NCBI GenBank assembly: GCA_947630205.1
Contig: CANRGW010000023.1
Coordinates: forward strand, 1-12,794
Direction: 5' to 3'
Source: an uncultured Bacilli bacterium
GTDB lineage: Bacteria; Bacillota_I; Bacilli_A; RF39; UBA660
DNA length: 12,794 nt
Under the pieces are notes generated by a model. That model saw nothing but the letters and a program-made list of their open reading frames with translations. It made no database searches and was not told the DNA's origin. The position numbers were made by a program, and so were the translations under genes. Positions 6,194-12,510 of the stretch are shown here, piece by piece (within the stretch, counting starts at the first letter, position 1; each line of letters begins with the position of its first letter).

Positions 6194-7213
6194 TTATTTT
6201 TCTTCTTTTTCCTCCGATGCAATATTATAAAATTCCCGAATTTGCTTTTCTATTTCATCACGTAATTTAGTATTTTGTTTTAACAAAAGTTTAACGTTTT
6301 CTTTACCTTGTCCTAATTTTTCTCCTTTATATGAGAACCAAGCACCAGACTTTTCAAGAACTCCTGCTTCAACCCCAAGATCAACAATCTCGCCCTCTTT
6401 ACTTACACCCTCACCATACATAATATCAACACTTGCTGTTCTAAATGGTGGAGCAACCTTATTTTTTACTACTTTAACATTAGTTCTATTCCCGGCTATA
6501 GAGTCTCCTATCTTAATTGCCTCTGACTTACGTACATCAAGGCGAATAGATGAATAAAATTTTAAGGCTCTTCCTCCAGGAGTTGTTTCAGGATTTCCAA
6601 ACATAATTCCAACTTTTTCACGTAATTGATTAATGAAAATGGCAATAGTTTTTGTTTTATTAATTGTTCCACCTAATTTTCTTAAGGCTTGAGACATAAG
6701 ACGGGCTTGTAAACCAACATGAGAGTCTCCCATTTCACCATCTATTTCTGCTTGAGGAACTAAAGCCGCTACTGAGTCTATTACAACAATATCAATAGCA
6801 TTACTTCTAACTAATGCTTCACATATTTCTAATGCTTGTTCTCCTGTATCTGGTTGAGCAAGCAATAATTCATTTATATCTACACCTAAATTTTTAGCAT
6901 AAACAGGGTCTAACGCATGTTCCGCATCAATGAATGCTGCACGTCCTCCTCGTTTTTGAACCTCAGCAATAGCATGTAAGGCAAATGTTGTTTTACCACT
7001 TGACTCAGGTCCAAAAATTTCAATAATTCTTCCCTTCGGATAACCTCCAACTCCAAGTGCAATATCAAGAGATAAACTACCACTTGTTACAACTTCAACT
7101 TTAACATGCGTATTATCTCCAAGTTTCATTACAGCACCTTTACCAAATTGTTTTTCTAAATCAGCCAAAACACTTTCAAGTGCTTTGTCGGTATCTTTTT
7201 TTGTACTATTCAT
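6194..7213 (-). CDS. recA: DNA recombinase RecA
   Basis: ATP-dependent strand-exchange protein of homologous recombination and SOS co-protease. The full-length 339-aa protein has Walker A GPESSGKTT (residues 68-76), Walker B DIVVIDS (141-147), the MAW-type loop L1 region EIDGEMGDSHVG (156-167), the FINQLREKVGIMFGNPETTPGG stretch (193-214) including loop L2, and an acidic C-terminus (EEKEEK). The start ATG (7213) has AAGGAGG 5 nt upstream. An in-frame TTG at 7279 would add 22 residues but lies in the promoter -35, so it is rejected. It leads an apparent operon with two Tim44-like/zinc-ribbon genes. No Bacillus-type LexA box is evident near the promoter. Confidence 0.98.
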   Translation of the reverse strand: MNSTKKDTDKALESVLADLEKQFGKGAVMKLGDNTHVKVEVVTSGSLSLDIALGVGGYPKGRIIEIFGPESSGKTTFALHAIAEVQKRGGRAAFIDAEHALDPVYAKNLGVDINELLLAQPDTGEQALEICEALVRSNAIDIVVIDSVAALVPQAEIDGEMGDSHVGLQARLMSQALRKLGGTINKTKTIAIFINQLREKVGIMFGNPETTPGGRALKFYSSIRLDVRKSEAIKIGDSIAGNRTNVKVVKNKVAPPFRTASVDIMYGEGVSKEGEIVDLGVEAGVLEKSGAWFSYKGEKLGQGKENVKLLLKQNTKLRDEIEKQIREFYNIASEEKEEK

Positions 7214-7250
7214 ATTCCTCCTTGTATTAAATCCTTTATTCCTTAATTTA

Positions 7251-7279
7251 ATTGTATCTTGTTTACCAAAGAAAATCAA
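7251..7279 (-). promoter_or_regulatory. Sigma-A promoter of recA
   Basis: Minus strand: -35 TTGATT (7279-7274), a 17-nt spacer and -10 TACAAT (7256-7251). Five of six bases match in the -10 and four of six in the -35. The predicted start is near 7244, giving a leader of about 30 nt with a strong AAGGAGG box. This placement rules out the longer recA start. Confidence 0.75.
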
Positions 7280-7312
7280 GAAATTTTACAAGTTTTATAT
7301 AGTATTTTTTTC

Positions 7313-7328
7313 TATAATTTTATATAAT
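7313..7328 (+). promoter_or_regulatory. Candidate -10 elements for yigZ
   Basis: Two perfect TATAAT hexamers occur at 7313-7318 and 7323-7328, 19-34 nt before the yigZ start. No good -35 lies at the proper distance; the best TTGACA-like hexamer, TTTACA at 7285-7290, is too far away. The region is so AT-rich that chance matches are likely. Confidence 0.4.
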
Positions 7329-7346
7329 AAAGAAAAGGAAAAAAGT

Positions 7347-7916
7347 ATGATAATAGAAGATAATGTTATTAATGAAATAGAAATAAATAAATCTAAATTT
7401 ATAACCTATATTTATAAAGTAAAAACTTTAAAAGAAATAAATGAATATTTAGAAAAACTAAAAAAAGATTATAAAGATGCAACACATATTTGTTATGCAT
7501 ATAAAATTGATAATACTATTAAATTTAATGATGACAATGAGCCAGTTGGAACAGCTGGTATTCCTATTTTAGAAGTTTTAAATAAAAATAATTTAAACTA
7601 TGTTGCCTGCTTTGTAATACGTTACTTCGGAGGTATTAAATTAGGAAGTGGTGGTTTAATAAGAGCATATTCTAATAGTACAAGTGAATGTTTAAAAAAA
7701 ACGAAAATTAAAAAATTAGAAAAGTTATTTAAAATAAAATTAACTATTTCTTATCAAGAAAATAAACTACTTGAAAAAATAATTAAGAATGAAAATATAA
7801 AAGAAAAAGACTATCAAGAAAATATTACTTATATTTTAACAATAAATCAAAACATAAAAGAAAAAATTGATAAATTAAAAATAAATTATAAAATCTTAGA
7901 TGACAATTATTTCTAA
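7347..7916 (+). CDS. yigZ: YigZ/IMPACT (UPF0029) family protein
   Basis: 189 aa, cytoplasmic. Members have an N-terminal UPF0029 domain fused to a ferredoxin-like domain (DUF1949); the eukaryotic relative IMPACT modulates translation-stress signalling, but the bacterial role is not settled. Visible motifs: an early NKSKFITYIYKV, DATHICYAYKI (about 45-55), DNEPVGTAGIPILEVL (64-79), and the signature VIRYFGGIKLGSGGLIRAYS (90-109). The C-terminal part (about 120-189) is the lysine-rich, poorly conserved second domain; the protein is slightly shorter than the usual 200-210 aa. ATG 7347 was chosen because AAAGGAA lies just upstream and it gives the family-typical N-terminus; 54 codons of open frame before it are promoter sequence. 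It diverges from recA and converges on the ZIP gene. Confidence 0.92.
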   Translation: MIIEDNVINEIEINKSKFITYIYKVKTLKEINEYLEKLKKDYKDATHICYAYKIDNTIKFNDDNEPVGTAGIPILEVLNKNNLNYVACFVIRYFGGIKLGSGGLIRAYSNSTSECLKKTKIKKLEKLFKIKLTISYQENKLLEKIIKNENIKEKDYQENITYILTINQNIKEKIDKLKINYKILDDNYF

Positions 7917-7924
7917 GATTTTTT
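7890..7924 (+). terminator. Intrinsic terminator overlapping the 3' end of yigZ
   Basis: A perfect 10-bp stem, AAAATCTTAG (7890-7899) with CTAAGATTTT (7913-7922), around a 13-nt loop and ending in six T (7919-7924). The left arm and loop lie inside the yigZ coding sequence and the right arm contains its stop codon. On the minus strand the same repeat sits immediately after the ZIP transporter stop and may serve it too. Confidence 0.75.
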
Positions 7925-8660
7925 ATAATATAATATGACTTATTAACATTACTAAAACTCCTATCAAAAAGCCTATATAACATATTCTTTTTTCCTTATA
8001 TTTAAAGGCTTCTTTAAGTAATTCATTAAGACTAATATTAATCATTATTCCAGCAATTAAACTAAAAACTGAACCTATTAAAAAATTATTAATAAAATTT
8101 TGGAAAAATAAATAACAAATAATAGCACCTAATATTTCACTAAAACCCGATATTAAAACAACTAAAAATGTTTTAAACTTTTTCCCTGTTGCATAATAAA
8201 GAGGTACTGCAATACTTATACCTTCTGGGATATTATGAAGACTTATTGCAATTGCTAATTTAAAACCTAATTCTAAATTAACACCACTTACCATAAAAGT
8301 AATAATACCCTCTGGAATATTATGAATAATAATTGCTAACATTGAAATAATTCCAACTTTTTTTAAAGAATTAGTATTTTCTTTAGAAACTTTTGAAGAT
8401 ATATAAGAAGATAATAAAATTCCTAATAAAAAGAAAAATATCATTAATAAAATTCTAAATATAAAGTTATATTTACTTAAATAACTAAAAGATGAAGGAA
8501 TTAAATCAATAAGAGAAATTGTCAACATTACGCCACTTGCAAAGGCTAAAGAAAAAGTTATAATTTTCTTTTTGTTACCTTTAAAGAAAATTATAAAATA
8601 ACCTAGTATGGTTGATAAACCAGCAAGAGACGTTAAAATAAAACTTGATAATATTTTCAT
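7923..8660 (-). CDS. ZIP-family divalent metal transporter (ZupT-like)
   Basis: 245-aa inner-membrane protein with about eight hydrophobic segments. ZIP proteins import Zn, Fe or Mn into the cytoplasm. The two diagnostic metal-site helices are present: HNIPEG at 113-118 (TM4) and HNIPEG at 142-147 (TM5, in AISLHNIPEGISIAVPLYYATG). SGFSEILGA (171-179) corresponds to the usual SG.AEPLGA, with the Pro replaced by Ile. The loop after TM3 (SSKVSKENTNSLKK) is short and lysine/serine-rich, without the His-rich stretch many ZIP proteins carry. Length is normal for the ZupT/GufA group. There is no strong ribosome binding site. It lies 36 nt downstream of the surface-protein gene, behind an apparent weak terminator. 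The metal cannot be told from sequence. Confidence 0.93.
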   Translation of the reverse strand: MKILSSFILTSLAGLSTILGYFIIFFKGNKKKIITFSLAFASGVMLTISLIDLIPSSFSYLSKYNFIFRILLMIFFFLLGILLSSYISSKVSKENTNSLKKVGIISMLAIIIHNIPEGIITFMVSGVNLELGFKLAIAISLHNIPEGISIAVPLYYATGKKFKTFLVVLISGFSEILGAIICYLFFQNFINNFLIGSVFSLIAGIMINISLNELLKEAFKYKEKRICYIGFLIGVLVMLISHIIL

Positions 8661-8672
8661 ACCAAATTATAT

Positions 8673-8705
8673 GAAAAGAAATATTAGATTATTTCTCTAA
8701 TATTT
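8673..8705 (-). terminator. Hairpin at the end of the surface-protein gene, weak terminator
   Basis: A perfect 10-bp inverted repeat, AAATATTAGA (8705-8696, minus) with TCTAATATTT (8688-8679), loop 7 nt, then CTTTTC. The stop codon and last codons of the surface-protein gene form part of the upstream arm. The stem is AT-rich and the T run is interrupted, so some read-through into the ZIP gene is plausible. Confidence 0.5.
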
Positions 8706-11135
8706 TAACTTTTTTCTAACCAAAACAATAATTGAAAAACCTAAAATAAAGGTTGTTATACTAAGTATTTTATATATTAAAGGTTCATTTGCATCAGTTT
8801 TTGGTACTGGTATTTCTTCTTTAGTATTTTCCATCTCTAAAGAAATTACTTGTTTATTTTTAGTAATTTTAAAGTTTATAATTTCATCACTTAAATAGTA
8901 ACCATCTGGACTTTTTACTTCTTTAATATAGTATTCTCCTAATGGTAAATTTTCTAATACAATTTTTCCATCTTTAGAAGTTAATCCTTGATAAATTAGT
9001 ATATCTTTTTTTTCCTTTTTATAGACTTCTATTAAAGCATCTTTTAAATATGTTCTAGTTTTTGTATCAATTTTAAAAAACTCTAACTCTCCTTTTGGTA
9101 AATAATTTTCTAAATTAATAGTTTTAGTTACTAATTCTTCATATTGATCTTTATACTTAAGTTCAAAATAATGATTTTTGGTATCAAGGATATGCCCTAA
9201 AACTGTCTTAGTTTCTTTAATATAATATTTTCCTAATTCCAAATCTTTAATTATAATTTGACCATTTTTATCAGTTTTATAAGTATTAATTAAATCTCCT
9301 TTTTTATATTTTAAAGTTTTACCAACATAAATATCCATATTAGCATAAAGAGAAAAAGAAACATCTTTTAAAGGTACTTTTTTATAAGTAATATTATTAT
9401 TTTTAAATTCTATTTCTTCACCACTTTTTTTAATAATTACTTTTCCTTTAACTCGGTTATTAGGAAATTGAACACTTACAACATTTCCTTTTTCATAATC
9501 CGTTGAACTATCAATTTTTACTTTTATTTTTTTATTATTCCACAAATAACCATCAACTTTTTCATTAACTTCTTCTATTTCATATTCGCCAAAAAGTTCC
9601 GTATTAGTAGTAACTTCTCCCTCTTTATTTGTTATAAAATAACAATCTTTATTTTCACATATATATTTATTAGTTTTTAAATCTTTTATTTTAAATTTTA
9701 TACCTTCTTTTGGAATTATTTCTTTTGTTTCACTATCAATTTTTATAATTCTTAATTTGGCTTTTGTTGGAATATCATATAAAGTTTTAGTAATATCTTT
9801 ATTATCATAATTTATAGTAATTTCAAAATCTGGAACTTTTTGATAATTTTTAGTAGTATTTTTTTGTTTAAATGTATATGTTCCATAAGGTAATTTAAAT
9901 TTAACATGACCAGTTTCATCAGTTTTAATTGTTTTATAAACTTTATTACTTCCTTTTAAATAAATTTCAAAAATTATATTTGCTTCACCTTTTAATTCTT
10001 CTTGTTCTTCTTGTAAAACTTTATAAATATCGACATTACTTTCATGAACTTTTTCATAAACTTTTACTTTTGGATTTAAATTATTCTCAGTTATTTCAAA
10101 ATTATAAATAGTAGGATCTAATTCATATCCTAAACTTGGGGTTATTTCTTTTAAGGTATATTTTCCTATATTTAAATTTTTACTTGTTACTAGTCCTTTT
10201 TCATTAGTTGTTAATTTAGTAACTAAATTATTCTTACTATCATAAACACCATAGATAGCTCCTTTTAAACTAGCATTTCCAAGAGGTATATTTAGTTTAG
10301 TATCTTTATCGATTTTTTCAACCGTTACAGTCCCTCCTTCCGCTTTTATATTAATACTCATCTTTACATCTTCACCTGACCTTAAAACAGCTAATTTTTG
10401 ACTAACGCCAGAAATTGCTGTAAAGATCATAGTTGCAACACTATCATAACGCGATTTTTTGAAAACAATAGATGATGTACCTGTTTTCGTTGGAGTTATA
10501 TATAACTTATTCCCAACTTTTTTTACATTATTATTTCCTTTAGAAGTAATCTCAAATAAATCTAAAACTTTATTTTTATCTTCTAAAACTATTTCTTTTC
10601 CTAGATAACCTTCAAAATTAGTTTTAGAAAAATCTGGTTTAACATTATGAGAATTTACTAAATCCATAATTTCATTTTTTTCTCTGCTAACATCAATTTC
10701 TAAGCCATAACCATATCTTTCTGTATAAAATTCAACGGTTTGTCCACCTGTTTTTTCCCATATTAAAGATTGCGTTGCCATTCGATAACGAATATCGTCA
10801 TGACCAGGATATTCATATCCATAATGACCAATTAATTGTAATATTCTATTAGTTTCAGCATCATATGGTGATAAAGTCATTCCTAAATTAGCATTATATT
10901 CAAAGAAAGTTAAATGAACACCTGGTTCGATACAGTAAGCAACTTTTCCTCCTATATCATAAAGAGGATAAAAATCCGATGTATATTCCTTTCCACCTCC
11001 ATATCTTGTGTAATAAATATTTTCCTTTCGATTTAAAGTTAAAATTTCACTTGCTTTTATTTCTTTTATATTTAAAGAAAAAACGACTATCATAACAACT
11101 AAAAAAGAAAAGAAAAAACTAATTTTATTTTTCAT
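8697..11135 (-). CDS. Thioester-domain, multi-SpaA-domain surface protein with C-terminal wall-anchor signal
   Basis: 812 aa. The signal peptide is 1-29 (KNKISFFFSFLVVMIVVFSL then KAS). Residues about 40-265 look like a Cys-Gln thioester (TQXA) domain: Cys68 in AYCIEPGVH and Gln122 in MATQSLIWE would form the internal thioester that can bind host surface amines covalently. About five prealbumin-like SpaA/Cna-B repeats follow (roughly 267-360, 365-455, 456-560, 563-680, 681-772). Each opens with strands like VEKIDKDT, RIIKIDSET or EFFKIDTKT and closes with GKYTLKE, GKYYIKE or GEYYIKE, the Lys and Glu expected for isopeptide bonds. The C-terminus is VPKTD (777-781), a membrane span (about 787-806) and RKKLKY, a sortase-signal layout with Asp in place of the usual Gly. 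Likely role is adhesion. GGAGG precedes the ATG. No sortase gene is in the window. Confidence 0.9.
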   Translation of the reverse strand: MKNKISFFFSFLVVMIVVFSLNIKEIKASEILTLNRKENIYYTRYGGGKEYTSDFYPLYDIGGKVAYCIEPGVHLTFFEYNANLGMTLSPYDAETNRILQLIGHYGYEYPGHDDIRYRMATQSLIWEKTGGQTVEFYTERYGYGLEIDVSREKNEIMDLVNSHNVKPDFSKTNFEGYLGKEIVLEDKNKVLDLFEITSKGNNNVKKVGNKLYITPTKTGTSSIVFKKSRYDSVATMIFTAISGVSQKLAVLRSGEDVKMSINIKAEGGTVTVEKIDKDTKLNIPLGNASLKGAIYGVYDSKNNLVTKLTTNEKGLVTSKNLNIGKYTLKEITPSLGYELDPTIYNFEITENNLNPKVKVYEKVHESNVDIYKVLQEEQEELKGEANIIFEIYLKGSNKVYKTIKTDETGHVKFKLPYGTYTFKQKNTTKNYQKVPDFEITINYDNKDITKTLYDIPTKAKLRIIKIDSETKEIIPKEGIKFKIKDLKTNKYICENKDCYFITNKEGEVTTNTELFGEYEIEEVNEKVDGYLWNNKKIKVKIDSSTDYEKGNVVSVQFPNNRVKGKVIIKKSGEEIEFKNNNITYKKVPLKDVSFSLYANMDIYVGKTLKYKKGDLINTYKTDKNGQIIIKDLELGKYYIKETKTVLGHILDTKNHYFELKYKDQYEELVTKTINLENYLPKGELEFFKIDTKTRTYLKDALIEVYKKEKKDILIYQGLTSKDGKIVLENLPLGEYYIKEVKSPDGYYLSDEIINFKITKNKQVISLEMENTKEEIPVPKTDANEPLIYKILSITTFILGFSIIVLVRKKLKY

Positions 11136-11173
11136 AAGCCTCCAATCTACTCCAATTTATTGAGCACAAATTC

Positions 11174-11203
11174 ATCTTATTACAGAGATTAATTATATGT
11201 CAA
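11174..11203 (-). promoter_or_regulatory. Sigma-A-type promoter of the surface-protein gene
   Basis: Minus strand: a perfect TTGACA -35 (11203-11198), an 18-nt spacer and TAAGAT (11179-11174) as -10. The predicted start near 11167 gives a leader of about 30 nt carrying the GGAGG box (11143-11139). A TATAAT directly follows the TTGACA but is too close to serve with it. Confidence 0.6.
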
Positions 11204-11330
11204 ATTTTGTAAATCAAGATTTTGAAAGAAAAAGAAAACTAATAAATTCTTTTAAAAATAATTTCCATATAATTTAAAATATTTAACTATTTTTTTCAAT
11301 TAATTTTCATGATTGTTATTTAAAATAAAT

Positions 11331-11375
11331 AAAAAAAGAGAAAAAAATTTTTTTTGATTTAATTCTCTTTTTTTT
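11331..11375. terminator. Long AT-rich inverted repeat, probable bidirectional terminator
   Basis: A perfect 12-bp repeat, AAAAAAAGAGAA (11331-11342) with TTCTCTTTTTTT (11363-11374), around a 20-nt loop made largely of an A run and a T run. T tracts flank it in both orientations. It is about 100 nt past the sigma-gene stop, so it could be a back-up terminator for that gene. Confidence 0.6.
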
Positions 11376-11411
11376 AATAATAAAATATATAAATACTACT
11401 TTTTTCTTAAG

Positions 11412-11437
11412 AAAAAAACTGTTTCCTAGTGGGAAAA
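11412..11437 (-). terminator. Terminator of the sigma-factor gene
   Basis: Minus-strand stem TTTCC (11436-11432) pairs with GGAAA (11426-11422) across a 5-nt loop and is followed by CAG and seven T. It begins about 35 nt past the sigma stop. Flanking arms at 11463-11453 and 11420-11408 (TAAGAAAAACT against AGTTTTTTTCTTA) could extend it into a larger structure. Confidence 0.6.
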
Positions 11438-11464
11438 TCAACTTTTTAAAATAGTTTTTCTTAC

Positions 11465-11477
11465 TGTAAAGTTTACA
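11465..11477. repeat. 13-bp palindrome across the sigma-factor stop codon
   Basis: TGTAAAGTTTACA is perfectly self-complementary around a central G. It spans the end of the coding region, including the stop codon. It could be a protein-binding site or part of the terminator structure; it may also be chance in such AT-rich DNA. Confidence 0.4.
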
Positions 11478-12111
11478 TATAACTTCTTAATTTAGTTAAA
11501 ACTTTTGTTTCATCTCGACTAACTTTTACTTGATTAATTCCAAACTCTTTTGCTATCTCTGACTGAGTCATATTATAAAAATATCTTTTTAAAATTAATT
11601 CTCTTTCATTAGGTTCTAGTCTTTGAAGAGCATCTTCTAATAACATAACATCATCTTTAACAATATCGTGATCACCAACTACATCATAAAAATTCATATC
11701 ATCATGTTCTTCATCTAAACTTAATACCTCCATAGCATTTTTAGTTTCTAATAATTTATATATAGGAATTTCTAAAAAGTTAGCAACTTCAATAGCCGAG
11801 GGTTCTCTTTTAAATTGTTGACACAGAAATTCATGTGCCTTGTTAATCGCCCCATTTAACTTTACTAACTCTGGAGTTATTTTAATTCGTTGATTAGAAA
11901 TAACATATTTATAAATTTCTCCATAAATATATTTGTAAGCATAAGTTGTAAATTTAACTCCTTCTCTTTCATCAAAGTTATCAAAGGCTTTAATTAAACC
12001 AATACAACCAACTTGAAATAAATCTTCAATATCCCCTCTAAATTTATTAGCAATACTATAAATTAAATTTTGATTGCTAATAACTAAATCTCTAATTTCA
12101 CTCCTTTCCAT
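11473..12111 (-). CDS. Sigma-70-family RNA polymerase sigma factor, SigF/SigG/SigB-like
   Basis: 212 aa. Region 2 is clear: ISNQNLIYSIANKF, then EDLFQVGCIGLIKAFDNFD (residues 29-47) for core binding, and VKFTTYAYKYIYGEIYKYV (52-70) covering -10 recognition. A region 3-like helix set follows (about 80-130, with KREPSAIEVANFLEIP). Region 4.2 is the helix-turn-helix MTQSEIAKEFGINQVKVSRDETKVLTKLRS (181-210). DLFQVGCIGL and FTTYA are typical of the sporulation/general-stress group, and a CotE gene is nearby, so a sporulation role is plausible. The spoIIA or spoIIG neighbours that would identify SigF or SigG are absent. ATG 12111 has GGTGAT 6 nt upstream; an in-frame TTG at 12168 lies in the upstream terminator loop and is rejected. 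It sits behind a structured RNA element (12148-12328). Confidence 0.88.
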   Translation of the reverse strand: MERSEIRDLVISNQNLIYSIANKFRGDIEDLFQVGCIGLIKAFDNFDEREGVKFTTYAYKYIYGEIYKYVISNQRIKITPELVKLNGAINKAHEFLCQQFKREPSAIEVANFLEIPIYKLLETKNAMEVLSLDEEHDDMNFYDVVGDHDIVKDDVMLLEDALQRLEPNERELILKRYFYNMTQSEIAKEFGINQVKVSRDETKVLTKLRSYM

Positions 12112-12147
12112 TTTTATCACCAATGGCAATATATAATATTTAAAAAA

Positions 12148-12185
12148 TAAAAAAAATAGTTTCGACAAATAAAGTCAAAACTATT
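12148..12185 (-). terminator. Strong intrinsic terminator upstream of the sigma gene
   Basis: A 12-bp stem with one G-U pair: AATAGTTTTGAC (12185-12174, minus) with GTCGAAACTATT (12166-12155), a 7-nt loop and eight or nine T. Its end is about 37 nt before the sigma-factor ATG. It ends the structured RNA at 12148-12328 and could limit transcription into the sigma gene. Confidence 0.85.
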
Positions 12186-12328
12186 CTCTTCTTACTTTAC
12201 ATTTTTTATTTATCCAGAAAACCGACCATTGTGGAATTAAACCCCGTTTGACGAGGTGGGTATCCGTACTAACCTTTAGGATTCCAAATTGCTTTGGCAT
12301 TCAACACCAGTTATTGCTCGGGATTCCC
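12148..12328 (-). ncRNA. Structured RNA of about 180 nt: small RNA or attenuating leader of the sigma gene
   Basis: A transcript from the promoter at 12333-12361 would start near 12328 and end at the terminator 12148-12185. The first 115 nt are richer in G and C than the surroundings and can fold. The closing helix is GGAA (12327-12324) with UUCU (12219-12216) plus CCGA (12321-12318) with UCGG (12225-12222). Inside are hairpins CCAAA-GCAA-UUUGG (12297-12284) and CCUCG-UCAAA-CGGGG (12256-12242). A CACCUC segment at 12258-12253 matches the anti-Shine-Dalgarno end of 16S rRNA, so it could pair with AGGAGGUG-like sites. No ORF fits. I could not match it to tmRNA, SRP RNA, RNase P, 6S, T-box, SAM-I, TPP or other riboswitch cores that I know. 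Whether it acts in trans or as a cis leader is open. Confidence 0.65.
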
Positions 12329-12332
12329 TTAT

Positions 12333-12361
12333 ACTATAATATGTAGGATTTATACTTACAA
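12333..12361 (-). promoter_or_regulatory. Promoter of the structured RNA
   Basis: Minus strand: -35 TTGTAA (12361-12356), a 17-nt spacer and -10 TATAGT (12338-12333). Five of six bases match in the -10 and four of six in the -35. The predicted start falls on the G run at 12328-12326. It looks like a housekeeping rather than a sporulation-sigma promoter. Confidence 0.65.
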
Positions 12362-12454
12362 TGTATCAAATTATCTAGACAACTTAATTGTAGCATAGAA
12401 AAATTAAAAAGCAAATAGATTTTTAAAACTTGACATTTAATTTGACTAATTATT

Positions 12455-12482
12455 TTGATAATAGCCTATTCTAAAATATAAA
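12455..12482 (+). promoter_or_regulatory. Candidate promoter of the alpha/beta-hydrolase gene
   Basis: -35 TTGATA (12455-12460), a 16-nt spacer and -10 TATAAA (12477-12482), each matching five of six consensus bases. The start would be near 12489, leaving about 22 nt that include the GGTGA box. Two further -35-like hexamers, TTGACA (12430) and TTGACT (12442), lie upstream without well-placed -10 partners. Confidence 0.5.
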
Positions 12483-12510
12483 AACTGCATAAAATAAAAC
12501 GGTGAAAATT

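Larger units (their letters stand above)
11136..11472. other. Intergenic region between sigma-factor and surface-protein genes
   Basis: 337 bases with no credible gene; all frames are short and interrupted. It holds, from left to right, the surface-protein ribosome binding site and promoter (to 11203), an AT-rich featureless part (about 11204-11330), a long inverted repeat (11331-11375), the self-complementary TTTTTTCTTAAGAAAAAA (11400-11417), and the sigma-gene terminator (11412-11437) nested within a longer imperfect repeat (11408-11463). Confidence 0.6.

Noticed and set aside
7214..7279. 22-residue N-terminal extension of RecA from a TTG
   Set aside because: It covers the recA promoter -35 and -10; the ATG at 7213 has an ideal AAGGAGG and gives the family-typical N-terminus.
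7185..7346. 54-codon N-terminal extension of YigZ
   Set aside because: It overlaps the recA 5' end and promoter and encodes hydrophobic non-family sequence; ATG 7347 has a ribosome binding site.
9929..10111. 60-codon plus-strand open frame inside the surface-protein gene
   Set aside because: It is antisense to a well-supported gene, consists of Leu/Tyr/Phe-rich sequence from the reversed Lys/Glu codons, and has no start signals.
12112..12168. 19-residue N-terminal extension of the sigma factor from a TTG
   Set aside because: The start lies in the loop of a strong terminator, and the added residues are a hydrophobic read-out of its T tract.
12148..12328. 6S RNA, SRP RNA, tmRNA, T-box or common riboswitch identity for the structured RNA
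   Set aside because: The length would suit 6S RNA, but its extreme ends do not pair into a long rod with a central bubble. The SRP GGAAGCAG loop, T-box GGTGGNACC and known riboswitch cores are absent on either strand.
12373..12510. Possible small gene between the RNA promoter and the hydrolase
   Set aside because: No open frame with a start and ribosome binding site was found; only promoter-like hexamers are visible.
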